NCBI GenBank assembly: GCA_041658245.1
Contig: JBBAAM010000058.1
Location: forward strand, 1-21,740
Reading direction: 5' to 3'
Length of the DNA: 21,740 nucleotides
DNA from: Fen-1258 sp041658245
Lineage (GTDB): Bacteria > Bacteroidota > Ignavibacteria > Ignavibacteriales > Melioribacteraceae
In this document: positions 1 through 5,901 of the stretch, piece after piece
How the letters are laid out: each line of letters starts with the position of its first letter
Numbering within the stretch: position 1 is the stretch's first letter
The notes under the pieces: generated by a model
The model's database searches: none
The model's input: the letters and a program-made list of their open reading frames with translations, nothing else
Told to the model about the DNA's origin: nothing
Translations under genes and position numbers: made by a program

Positions 1-71
1 GTTTTTATTTTCCTTAAAAGGAACTGAGTAATCATTTCCAAATAAGTTATTTTTTTCTTTCCGTTTTTCAT
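1..71 (-). CDS. Possible partner (antitoxin) of HigB, partial at window edge
   Basis: Immediately after the HigB-like gene, an ATG overlaps its TGA stop as ATGA, and the frame stays open to the edge of the window (about 23 codons, many Lys and Ile). In higBA loci the toxin gene comes first and the antitoxin gene follows, so position and overlap fit an antitoxin. The visible residues do not match any HigA N-terminus I can recall, and another in-frame ATG lies nine bases upstream. A third frame is also open over this short stretch but has no start codon. The identity is inferred from position only. Confidence 0.3.
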   Translation of the reverse strand, partial: MKNGKKKITYLEMITQFLLRKIK

Positions 72-355
72 TTCTTCCATTTCCCTCTATCATATTCTTG
101 GTGCGTAAAAACACCTTTGATAAATATCGTTTTTATTTTAAACTGAATACTTGCAATTAATCTGAATTTGTTGCCCCCGATATTAAAAATCACATTATCA
201 TCAAACAGATCGGCGGAATTGAAAAGGTTTTTAATTTCACTAAAATTTTCAAAGGTCTCTTTTTTACAAATCGAATACCAAATTTGAAGCGGTTTCTCTG
301 CATCCGGGTGTTTAAGCCAGAATTCTCTTAATCTTTTTTTGGAAATTACTCTCAT
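68..355 (-). CDS. higB: HigB-family type II toxin (mRNA interferase)
   Basis: This 95-residue protein matches the HigB family over its full usual length. The N-terminus MRVISKKRLREFW, the HPDAEKPL segment, the central VIFNIGGNKFRLIA strand pair and the C-terminal FTHQEYD are hallmark HigB blocks. HigB toxins are RelE-fold ribosome-associated mRNA interferases that cut translated mRNAs until neutralised by HigA. The start is ATG and no Shine-Dalgarno sequence is visible. A plausible -10 box lies so close that the message would be nearly leaderless. The stop codon overlaps the ATG of the next reading frame (ATGA), as expected for a translationally coupled toxin-antitoxin pair. The family call is firm; activity is inferred, and the antitoxin is mostly outside the window. 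Confidence 0.88.
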   Translation of the reverse strand: MRVISKKRLREFWLKHPDAEKPLQIWYSICKKETFENFSEIKNLFNSADLFDDNVIFNIGGNKFRLIASIQFKIKTIFIKGVFTHQEYDRGKWKK

Positions 356-365
356 CGCTGTTATT

Positions 366-394
366 AAAATATCTCAATATGCGATAAGAATCAA
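366..394 (-). promoter_or_regulatory. Candidate sigma-70 promoter of the higB locus
   Basis: Read on the minus strand, TTGATT and TATTTT are separated by exactly 17 bases and lie just upstream of the higB ATG at 355. Transcription would start about 4 bases before the ATG, so the leader would be almost absent, which agrees with the missing Shine-Dalgarno sequence. The match is moderate and the region is AT-rich, so chance is a real alternative. Confidence 0.33.
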
Positions 395-426
395 GTGAAG
401 GATAATATCTTATGTAAAAAATTTTG

Positions 427-510
427 TGCGGAAGAGGGGACTTGAACCCCTACGCCCTTACGGGCACTACCCCCTCAAAGTAGCGTGTCTGCCAATTTCA
501 CCACTTCCGC
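427..510 (-). tRNA. tRNA-Leu (anticodon GAG)
   Basis: The 84-nt minus-strand sequence folds as a class II tRNA. The 7-bp acceptor stem is GCGGAAG with CTTCCGC, followed by discriminator A. The D arm contains TTGGCAGAC. The anticodon stem CTACT/GGTAG holds the loop TTGAGGG with GAG at positions 34-36, which reads CUC and CUU leucine codons. The long variable arm (GCCC GTAA GGGC) is typical of Leu/Ser tRNAs. The T arm AGGGG-TTCAAGT-CCCCT is perfect. The 3' CCA is not encoded (discriminator A is followed by CAAAA), so it must be added after transcription. The flanking stretch 511-583 holds nothing else I can recognise. Confidence 0.95.
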
Positions 511-583
511 AAAAATCCGAGCCAAAAATATTAGAGAACAAAACAAAACGCAACAACATTTACGGAAGATTTGTTTAATTGGT

Positions 584-690
584 ATTAAGGGTGGTTCTAA
601 AAACTTCAATATTCTCTGCGGACTTTGCGTAATCTTTGCGTTCTCTGCGTTAAATTTTTACAAAAGATAGTTTTTAGAACCAGCCTTAAT
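584..690. repeat. 107-bp element with 21-bp terminal inverted repeats and CTYTGCG core
   Basis: Positions 584-604 and 670-690 are inverted copies with one mismatch in 21 bases (at 591). The 65-bp centre contains four CTCTGCG/CTTTGCG units starting at 614, 623, 634 and 643, spaced 9, 11 and 9. The right arm supplies the TAA stop codon (686-688) of the neighbouring minus-strand gene, so the element abuts or overlaps that gene's end. It encodes no convincing protein. It resembles a miniature inverted-repeat element or a large hairpin; the arms could pair in RNA and act as a 3' stabilising or terminating structure. Mobility is inferred from the architecture only. Confidence 0.7.
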
Positions 691-1165
691 TATTTCCCGG
701 AAGTCTGCCCTTTCCCATCAACGTTTCGCGGACTTCTTTTCTAAATCTACTTTCAAATACAACCATTTTTGCAATTTGCATGGGAGAAAGAAGATCGCTT
801 AATGATCTGAGAAAATTTTCTCTTTCTTTGCCAATGTTGTTTTCCAATGAGAGCAAGGCATTAACTTTATCTTTATATAAAGCATCGTTTTGAGTCCCAT
901 TCCGGATTTCATTCTCTAAGTCTCTTATTGCATCATCTCTTTGATCAAGGATCTCTTTCATCTTATTCTGATTCTCATTTCTTCTGGCAAAAAACCTTAT
1001 TGCTGTATCTTCATTCAGATTTAATACATCAATCAATTTCATCCTTTCCCATTGTTCTATTCTTTGAAGAGGTCTCTGATCTTTTCCCTGCCTCATTCTT
1101 TCTTGAGAATATGATGTTGACAATAAAATTGAGAATAAAATGAACAGTAAAAATATTTTTTTCAT
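686..1165 (-). CDS. Spy/CpxP-like periplasmic protein
   Basis: This 159-residue protein has a Sec signal peptide (KK followed by a hydrophobic stretch, likely cut around residue 20 at SYSQ). The mature part is a highly charged, all-helical domain with a C-terminal LSPMQIAKMVVFESRF segment. That is the LTxxQ-like pattern of Spy/CpxP/ZraP proteins, which act in the periplasm as chaperones or metal-stress sensors. Its ATG overlaps the TGA of the anti-sigma gene as ATGA, so it is the third gene of a sigma/anti-sigma operon. That placement suggests it feeds envelope or metal stress into the sigma switch, as CpxP or CnrX do; this is inference. Its stop codon lies within the right arm of the 584-690 element. 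Confidence 0.7.
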   Translation of the reverse strand: MKKIFLLFILFSILLSTSYSQERMRQGKDQRPLQRIEQWERMKLIDVLNLNEDTAIRFFARRNENQNKMKEILDQRDDAIRDLENEIRNGTQNDALYKDKVNALLSLENNIGKERENFLRSLSDLLSPMQIAKMVVFESRFRKEVRETLMGKGRLPGNN

Positions 1166-1785
1166 TTTTGCACCTTTTGAGAGGTTGTGGAATTTAATTT
1201 TTCATAAACAGTCTCTAAATCATTTTCAGAAAGATTTCTTAGAGTTGAATATTCATTTGCTAAAGGATTCCCAATTAATCTTGTGTAAGAATCATTATTC
1301 AATTCTAAATCAGATGGTATTTGAACGTTAAGCTCATCTTTATTCTGATTTAATACATAATCCGTTGGATCTATTTCCAATTCAGTTAGATATTTATCGG
1401 ATACTTCCTGATCAGATAAATTATTCACTACTTCATTTGCAAGATCTTTGTATCCGGTATCATAATTAGTCTTAGTATTAAGTAAGAATAATAATAAAAC
1501 TACAACTGCCGAAGCTGTTGGCGTTAAATAATAAATACCGCCGAACTTCCAGAATTTCTTTTTCTTATCAATTCTTTGATAAACTCTTGGAAGTAAATTT
1601 GCAAAATAAATCTCATTTGTCTCGAACTCTTTTCTTGTTGAAAGATCATCAAGCTGTAATTTTATATTATCATAATCTGTTTTCAACTGGTCTGTTTTTT
1701 TCAGTTCTTCTTCAAATATTATCTGTTCTTCATTAGTGAGTTGCCCGGAAATATATTTTAGAATTTTCTCTTTATTTGTTTTCAT
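1162..1785 (-). CDS. Membrane-anchored anti-sigma factor (predicted)
   Basis: The protein has 207 residues. The first 60 form a charged helical cytoplasmic domain (ILKYISGQLTNEEQIIFEEEL) of the type seen in anti-sigma factors, but without the HxxxCxxC zinc motif, so it would be a zinc-free version. Residues about 82-102 form one strongly hydrophobic transmembrane helix preceded by KKKK, giving an N-in topology. The remaining roughly 100 residues are acidic and periplasmic. The gene starts 14 bases inside the end of the sigma gene, with a good GGAG Shine-Dalgarno 7 bases upstream of its ATG, and overlaps the Spy-like gene by 4 bases. Function is inferred mainly from topology and from coupling to the ECF sigma gene. 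Confidence 0.75.
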   Translation of the reverse strand: MKTNKEKILKYISGQLTNEEQIIFEEELKKTDQLKTDYDNIKLQLDDLSTRKEFETNEIYFANLLPRVYQRIDKKKKFWKFGGIYYLTPTASAVVVLLLFLLNTKTNYDTGYKDLANEVVNNLSDQEVSDKYLTELEIDPTDYVLNQNKDELNVQIPSDLELNNDSYTRLIGNPLANEYSTLRNLSENDLETVYEKLNSTTSQKVQK

Positions 1786-2326
1786 TTGTTAACTCCAAAA
1801 CTTTTTTCAAAGCATGAAAATAATTTGCTTTCAAACCGCCGATACTTTTACCGGTTATTTCTGATATTTCCTCATAAGATAGATCTTCGAAATTTCTCAT
1901 AATAAATATTTGTCTTTGCTTGGGTGGAATTTTCTCCAATATTTTTTTCACTTTTTCTAATTTCTCTTTTACATCCATTTCTTCGATGATATCATGCTTG
2001 TCTTGTAATTCAACTTCTTCATTGTCGTCTATAGAAAAAAATCTTTTAATCTGTTTTCTTCTTATTTGATTTAAGCTTCTTGTCGTTACAATTTTATAGA
2101 TCCAAGTATATAAAGAACTATTGAAATTAAAATTCTTCAGCTTATTATAAATAACAATTAGCACTTCTTGAGTTACCTCGTCAGCATCAAGATGGTTCCC
2201 CATCATTTGCCGTGCATGCCAATAAATCTTTTTCTGATACTTTTTAACTATCAGATTAAAAGCGACTTCTTCTCCGGACAGAAATCTGTTGATTAATTCA
2301 AAGTCGTTATCCTGCACTGTTCCCAC
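1772..2326 (-). CDS. ECF-subfamily RNA polymerase sigma factor
   Basis: The 184-residue protein has the two-domain ECF layout. Region 2 includes DADEVTQEVLIVIYNKL and the -10-contacting LYTWIYKIVTTRSLNQIRR. Region 4 carries the helix-turn-helix LSYEEISEITGKSIGGLKANYFHALKKV, preceded by the typical IPPKQRQIFIMRNF. Region 3 is absent, as expected for ECF factors. The most likely start is GTG at 2324-2326 because no ATG precedes region 2; the Shine-Dalgarno is weak. It heads an operon with the anti-sigma and a Spy-like gene and is divergent from a second Spy-like gene. That implies it controls an envelope-stress regulon including itself, which cannot be proven here. Confidence 0.93.
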   Translation of the reverse strand: MGTVQDNDFELINRFLSGEEVAFNLIVKKYQKKIYWHARQMMGNHLDADEVTQEVLIVIYNKLKNFNFNSSLYTWIYKIVTTRSLNQIRRKQIKRFFSIDDNEEVELQDKHDIIEEMDVKEKLEKVKKILEKIPPKQRQIFIMRNFEDLSYEEISEITGKSIGGLKANYFHALKKVLELTNENK

Positions 2327-2364
2327 ACAATGTTTCTTATAATAGACACCTGTTACTTAAATGT

Positions 2365-2388
2365 GGTTTAATGAGAAATTATTAAACC
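2365..2388. promoter_or_regulatory. Perfect 8-8-8 palindrome between divergent sigma and Spy-like genes
   Basis: GGTTTAAT at 2365-2372 and its exact reverse complement ATTAAACC at 2381-2388 flank an 8-base spacer. The site lies in the 128-bp region that must contain both divergent promoters, roughly 40 bases from the sigma start and 65 from the Spy-like start. Position and symmetry fit an operator for a dimeric regulator. A symmetric pair of sigma-factor contact sites is another reading. Confidence 0.4.
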
Positions 2389-2454
2389 TTAGAATCAAAA
2401 CTACTGTCAAAATTGCAAAAGAAATAATTCATAACAAATAAAATAGAGGTTACT

Positions 2455-2961
2455 ATGAAAAAGCTATGGTTTTCAATACTCAGTTTAATTCTTTTAACAA
2501 ATTTCTCTCTTTTTTCTCAACCAATGCAAGACGGTCCGCCAATGGGACCAAGAGAAGGCGGTATTAAAAAACTATTAAAATTAACTCCGGAACAAGAGAA
2601 AAAGTTCAATGATCTTGTATATCAGCATAAACAAGAAGCGGTTGATATTCACGCTAAGATACAAAAAAATCGTCTTGAGTTGGAAAAAATGGTTGATGAC
2701 AATAATATTGATGAGAAAAAACTTTTCCAATTAACAGACGAAAACAGCAAACTTCAAGGTAATTTGAAAAATTCTGCAGTTAGGAGTTGGTTTGAAATTT
2801 ATAAAATACTTAACGATGAACAGAAAGCTGTTTGGTCTAAACATATTTTACAAATGGCTAATCCTCAAGCTATAAGAGAAAGGGTGAAATGCAGAATTCA
2901 AGATAGAATTAAAAATTTCATGATGAATCGAAGACAAATGCGAATGAATTGCGATTTCTAA
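2455..2961 (+). CDS. Spy/CpxP-family periplasmic protein with LTxxQ motifs
   Basis: This 168-residue protein has a clear signal peptide (residues 1-21, ending SLFSQ). A short Met/Pro/Gly-rich linker is followed by a helical domain with the two family motifs: LTPEQ at 43-47 and LNDEQ at 119-123. These mark the Spy/CpxP fold, a cradle-shaped periplasmic chaperone dimer often induced by envelope or metal stress. The C-terminus is rich in Met, Arg and Asn (MMNRRQMRMN), and a metal contact there is possible but speculative. An AGAGG Shine-Dalgarno precedes the ATG. It is divergent from the ECF sigma operon that encodes another Spy-like protein, so it is probably a member of the same regulon. An IS element starts 7 bases after its stop. 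Confidence 0.85.
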   Translation: MKKLWFSILSLILLTNFSLFSQPMQDGPPMGPREGGIKKLLKLTPEQEKKFNDLVYQHKQEAVDIHAKIQKNRLELEKMVDDNNIDEKKLFQLTDENSKLQGNLKNSAVRSWFEIYKILNDEQKAVWSKHILQMANPQAIRERVKCRIQDRIKNFMMNRRQMRMNCDF

Positions 2962-2967
2962 TATGAC

Positions 2968-3008
2968 AAGAGGCTGTCTCAAAAGTAATTAATAACTGAT
3001 GTTACGCA
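2968..3008. repeat. IS left terminal inverted repeat (full 41 bp)
   Basis: The outer 23 bases match 4158-4180 in inverted orientation with one mismatch. The inner 23 bases (2986-3008) match 4077-4099 in inverted orientation with two mismatches. The inner part runs into the transposase stop codon at 3002-3004. Confidence 0.85.
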
Positions 3009-4012
3009 TGTGCCATAATTTGTAAATTCCAGTTAAAATTTTTAGGAATAACACAGTCAAAGAAAACTAAACGAATTTTATAAATAGTAGAGATGTTCAT
3101 CATAATTCTGAAAGTCTCAAGTTGACAGAAGGCAATCATTACAAGGTAAATGTGATTGATCTGAACGATAGCTTGTCTTGAAGGACAACCTTCTAATCTT
3201 AACTCGGATTTTAGAATTTTGAAGAACTCTTCAATTGACTGACGATTTCTGTAAAGTTGTTTAACAATAGTAGATGTTAAAGAAAAGTCACTTGTAGCCC
3301 AATAATTGTCGTTATCCTTGACTACAAGAGCTTTTATGTTCTCTGAAAATCTGCCAATATGGTTGCCATAGCGATAGTCAAAGAAATCTTGAACTTGAAT
3401 TCCATCTACAAGGCGATTGGATTTTATTTTTGAAATCCAATGCCACTTAAGCTTATGAACGGTTCTTAGCAATTTAGCAGCAGAATAAAAAGAATCCATA
3501 AGCACGTAGTTTGGACTTAAGTGATATCTCCTTTTGGCTTCGAGCAATAACTCAATGGCTAAATCAATTTTTGTTTTGTTATCGTTTTTATTCCAAATAC
3601 GGAAACCAAGTGGATAACGGGTCTTACCGTCGGTCCAGATAATAAAAACAACATTGATACCATAGAGATATTGTTTATCGCCGCTTGAATAAATCCAAGA
3701 GAGAATATCAAGTTCTTTGCTATAAGGTTTGGCAATAACAGTATCATCGATAATCAGAAAAGATTTCCTTGTTCTTGATTTAACAGATTTAATCAAATGT
3801 CCATAACGCTTGTGCAAATACTTATTCCATTTACCTTCGAAGAGTAAAAATCTTTGAAGTTTGTCGTGTGAGACATATGGACTTTTCTCGGAATCATAAA
3901 TTATGTTCCGGTTAAACTGTTCAGAAATTTTTGTACATGTTGGTTTAGCGTTTCTGAAACAGATAGTATTCACATAGGCGAATAAGGCGATTTGATAAAT
4001 TAGTTTTTTCAT
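3002..4012 (-). CDS. IS4-family DDE transposase
   Basis: This 336-residue transposase cuts and joins the ends of the surrounding IS. The catalytic triad is visible: Asp in IIDDT (about residue 89), Asp in VLMDSFY (173) and Glu in the C-terminal block. That block contains Y254, R257, E261 and K268, which is exactly the Y-(2)-R-(3)-E-(6)-K signature of the IS4 family. The central region SWIYSSGDKQYLYGINVVF matches the beta-strand preceding the second Asp. The reading frame is intact from ATG to TAA, so the gene could be active, although the right end of the element is interrupted. The length is a little short for IS4 elements but within the range of compact members. Confidence 0.9.
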   Translation of the reverse strand: MKKLIYQIALFAYVNTICFRNAKPTCTKISEQFNRNIIYDSEKSPYVSHDKLQRFLLFEGKWNKYLHKRYGHLIKSVKSRTRKSFLIIDDTVIAKPYSKELDILSWIYSSGDKQYLYGINVVFIIWTDGKTRYPLGFRIWNKNDNKTKIDLAIELLLEAKRRYHLSPNYVLMDSFYSAAKLLRTVHKLKWHWISKIKSNRLVDGIQVQDFFDYRYGNHIGRFSENIKALVVKDNDNYWATSDFSLTSTIVKQLYRNRQSIEEFFKILKSELRLEGCPSRQAIVQINHIYLVMIAFCQLETFRIMMNISTIYKIRLVFFDCVIPKNFNWNLQIMAHA

Positions 4013-4076
4013 AGTACACTAATTTAATGCGCCTTAGGTGCATAAATCCCTTATTTCGCTTATGGTTTAATTCGTT

Positions 4077-4099
4077 TGCGTAACTTCAGTTAATAATTA
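4077..4099. repeat. Inner part of the IS right inverted repeat, displaced
   Basis: These 23 bases are the reverse complement of 2986-3008 with two mismatches. In an uninterrupted element they should run directly into CTTTTGAGAC. Instead they are followed by 58 extra bases, after which the repeat resumes. Confidence 0.75.
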
Positions 4100-4157
4100 A
4101 AAAATAGACTACTGATAACATAGATTTAACGGATTTTCACAGATTTAATTTTTGAAA
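4100..4157. repeat. 58-bp insertion in the IS end, with AATTA direct repeats
   Basis: The insert is bounded by AATTA at 4095-4099 and AATTA at 4158-4162, which looks like a 5-bp target duplication. The insert contains AGATTTAA twice (4122-4129 and 4141-4148) around CGGATTTTCAC, a roughly 10-base-period GATTT pattern. It has no coding capacity. The insertion reading rests on comparison with the left IS end, which lacks it. A duplication or replication slippage is the alternative. Confidence 0.65.
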
Positions 4158-4207
4158 AATTACTTTTGAGACTGCCTCTTTTATTTTTAAATAATTACTA
4201 CAGTATT

Positions 4208-4921
4208 TTACAAATCACCTTTTAACGGACGCAAAATAATTTCTTCTATTACCATATTACTTCTTTCTGAATAGAGTTTAAAAACTAACTTCGCAATCTT
4301 TTCCGCATCCATCATAGAATCACTGTTCTTACAGATAACTTCATTTGGCCAAATCTCAGTTGCAGTTGCGCCGGGTAAAACATTTATTATCCTAATATTT
4401 TTATCACGAACTTCTTCACGTAAAACTTTTGAGTAACCCAACAATCCAGATTTTGAAGCTGTATATGCGCTGCTGGAAGTAAATACTTTTTGAGTAACTA
4501 CAGATAAAATATTAATTATCGTGCCGGATTGTCTTTCAATCATTTCAGGTAGAACTGTTTTAATTGTGTAAATGCCACCAAATAAATTTACATGTAAAAT
4601 ATTTTCAATATCTGCAATTGAATCATCTATTGCTTTTTTGAATGATGTTGTGCCGGCATTATTAATCAGACAATTGATTTGATAATTTGATAGAATCTTT
4701 TTGTGGAATTTTTCTATTGCAGCATAATCAGTTACATCCAACTGATGTGGTTCAAAATTATTTCTGTAATCAGATAATTCTTTTTTTATCTCGTTAAGTA
4801 ATTCCAATCGTCTGGCTGTACCGATAACAAAAATATTATTTCTGGCAAACTCAATGGCAAGCGCTTTACCGATTCCCGAACTCGCACCCGTTATCCAAAC
4901 TGTGTTCTTATTGTTAACCAT
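4208..4921 (-). CDS. Short-chain dehydrogenase, sepiapterin-reductase-like
   Basis: This 237-residue classical SDR has TGASSGIG (residues 11-18, NADP binding), NNAG (87-90), and catalytic Ser140, Tyr153 and Lys157 (YTASK). The C-terminus EEIILRPLKGDL resembles, from memory, the end of the structurally known Chlorobium tepidum sepiapterin reductase. It follows GTP cyclohydrolase I with a one-base TGATG overlap, behind a PTPS-type synthase, so the three genes match the eukaryote-like route from GTP to tetrahydrobiopterin. The final step would be NADPH reduction of 6-pyruvoyl-tetrahydropterin. A TTG lies one codon upstream, but ATG at 4919-4921 is preferred. The SDR family is certain; the substrate is inferred from context and the C-terminus. 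Confidence 0.72.
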   Translation of the reverse strand: MVNNKNTVWITGASSGIGKALAIEFARNNIFVIGTARRLELLNEIKKELSDYRNNFEPHQLDVTDYAAIEKFHKKILSNYQINCLINNAGTTSFKKAIDDSIADIENILHVNLFGGIYTIKTVLPEMIERQSGTIINILSVVTQKVFTSSSAYTASKSGLLGYSKVLREEVRDKNIRIINVLPGATATEIWPNEVICKNSDSMMDAEKIAKLVFKLYSERSNMVIEEIILRPLKGDL

Positions 4922-5484
4922 CAAATCTTTTTGGAAATAAGATTTAAGAATTCACTGCGCGTTCGGGCATCTTCAGTAAAGATACCATGCATAGCACTAG
5001 TTGTAGTAATAGAATTTTGTTTCTGTACACCGCGCATCATCATACACATATGATAACCTTCAGCAACAACAGCAACACCGCGGGGATTTAAGAATTGTTC
5101 AATTGTATCTGCAATTTCTTGCGTCATTCTTTCTTGTACCTGTAGCCGTTGTGCAAATATATCAACTATCCTTGGTATTTTACTCAGTCCAACAATCTTT
5201 CCATTCGGAATATAAGCAATATGTATTTTTCCGAAGAATGGCAGCAGATGATGTTCGCACATACTGTAAAAATCAATGTCTTTAACAATTACCATCTCAT
5301 CATATTTTTCTTCAAAGATAGCTCCGTTAAGAATTTTTTTAATATCCTTTTTATATCCTTGAGTTAAAAACTCATATGCTTTTGCAACTCGATGCGGAGT
5401 TTTTTTCAATCCTTCTCTTTCCGAATCTTCACCAACTTCATCGAGAAGACTTTTAACATATTTTTCAATTAATTCATAATTCAA
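4921..5484 (-). CDS. folE: GTP cyclohydrolase I
   Basis: FolE converts GTP to 7,8-dihydroneopterin triphosphate, the entry point to folate and biopterin. The 187 residues match the short bacterial form. Zinc ligands are Cys76 and His79 (MCEHHLLPF) and Cys147 (HMCMMMRGV). Also present are GEDSEREGLKKTPHRVAKAY near the N-terminus and VGLSKIPRIVDIFAQRLQVQERMT in the core. The start is TTG at 5482-5484: no in-frame ATG precedes conserved sequence, and a strong GGAAAGGG Shine-Dalgarno lies just upstream within the previous gene. The start overlaps the PTPS stop as TTGA. It is the middle gene of a PTPS-folE-SDR run, pointing to biopterin as well as, or rather than, folate. Confidence 0.96.
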   Translation of the reverse strand: MNYELIEKYVKSLLDEVGEDSEREGLKKTPHRVAKAYEFLTQGYKKDIKKILNGAIFEEKYDEMVIVKDIDFYSMCEHHLLPFFGKIHIAYIPNGKIVGLSKIPRIVDIFAQRLQVQERMTQEIADTIEQFLNPRGVAVVAEGYHMCMMMRGVQKQNSITTTSAMHGIFTEDARTRSEFLNLISKKI

Positions 5485-5897
5485 GTTTTTCCCTTTCCTT
5501 TATATTCAACATAATTATTCTCGGTTTCATAAAGCTTGATCGAATAAAGTTTCCCCGTTGGCAGTTTATCAAACAATTGATTCCAAATGCCGATAGCTAT
5601 GTTCTCTGCAGTTGGTATCTGCCCTTTTAAGAAATCAACATCAAGATTCAAATTTTTATGGTCTATTTTACTTATCACATTTTTTTTTATTATTTCTTTT
5701 AAAACTTTAAGATCTATCACATAACCAGTTTGAAAATCAACTTCGCCTACTACTATTACTTCTAATATGTAATTGTGCCCATGACCATTAAGATTGTTAC
5801 ACTTCCCGAATAATCGGTCATTTTCTTCATTGGAAAAATCTGGATTAAATAAACGGTGAGAAGCACTAAAAACTTCACGCCTCGTTACATATATCAT
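5481..5897 (-). CDS. 6-pyruvoyl-tetrahydropterin synthase (PTPS type, C-x5-HGH)
   Basis: The protein has 138 residues. Zinc-binding histidines are His14 (FSASHRL), His39 and His41. The catalytic residues are Cys33 (FGKCNN), Asp79 and His80 (KIDHKNL) and Glu124 (YETENN). The spacing C-NNLNG-HGH (C-x5-HGH) and the surrounding words are closer to animal PTPS than to QueD, which has C-x3-HGH. It should therefore turn dihydroneopterin triphosphate into 6-pyruvoyl-tetrahydropterin, although some enzymes of this type also make 6-carboxy-tetrahydropterin. An AAGGA Shine-Dalgarno precedes the ATG within the end of the bcp gene. The order bcp-PTPS-folE-SDR is one operon by spacing (4-base gap, then 4-base and 1-base overlaps). 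Confidence 0.85.
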   Translation of the reverse strand: MIYVTRREVFSASHRLFNPDFSNEENDRLFGKCNNLNGHGHNYILEVIVVGEVDFQTGYVIDLKVLKEIIKKNVISKIDHKNLNLDVDFLKGQIPTAENIAIGIWNQLFDKLPTGKLYSIKLYETENNYVEYKGKGKT

Positions 5898-5901
5898 TTC
5901 A

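Larger units (their letters stand above)
2968..4180 (-). mobile_element. IS4-family insertion sequence with an interrupted right end
   Basis: A 336-codon transposase gene is bounded by 23-bp terminal inverted repeats at 2968-2990 and 4158-4180 (one mismatch), which begin with the common AGAGGCTGTCTC pattern. The repeat continues inward on the left to 3008. Its partner on the right is found at 4077-4099, displaced by 58 bases of foreign sequence. Removing that insert would give an element of about 1.15 kb. It sits between the convergent Spy-like gene and the SDR gene and breaks neither. No clear target-site duplication is visible outside the ends, so either it has decayed or the true ends differ by a few bases. 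Confidence 0.88.

Noticed and set aside
614..649. CRISPR-like array of CTYTGCG units
   Set aside because: Units are only 7 bases with 2-4-base gaps; there are no true spacers or cas genes.
485..670. Open frame of 61 codons across tRNA-Leu and the inverted-repeat element
   Set aside because: It overlaps the tRNA and the repeat core on the opposite strand, has no Shine-Dalgarno and resembles no protein.
1162..1785. Zinc-binding (ZAS) anti-sigma factor
   Set aside because: No HxxxCxxC motif is present in the N-terminal domain.
2960..4190. Target-site duplication outside the IS ends
   Set aside because: Flanks AATATGAC and TTATTTTT do not match in any short register.
5481..5897. Simple QueD (6-carboxy-tetrahydropterin synthase) assignment
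   Set aside because: The catalytic Cys is five residues from HGH, not three, surrounding words match animal-type PTPS, and no queC or queE is adjacent. Some dual activity remains possible.
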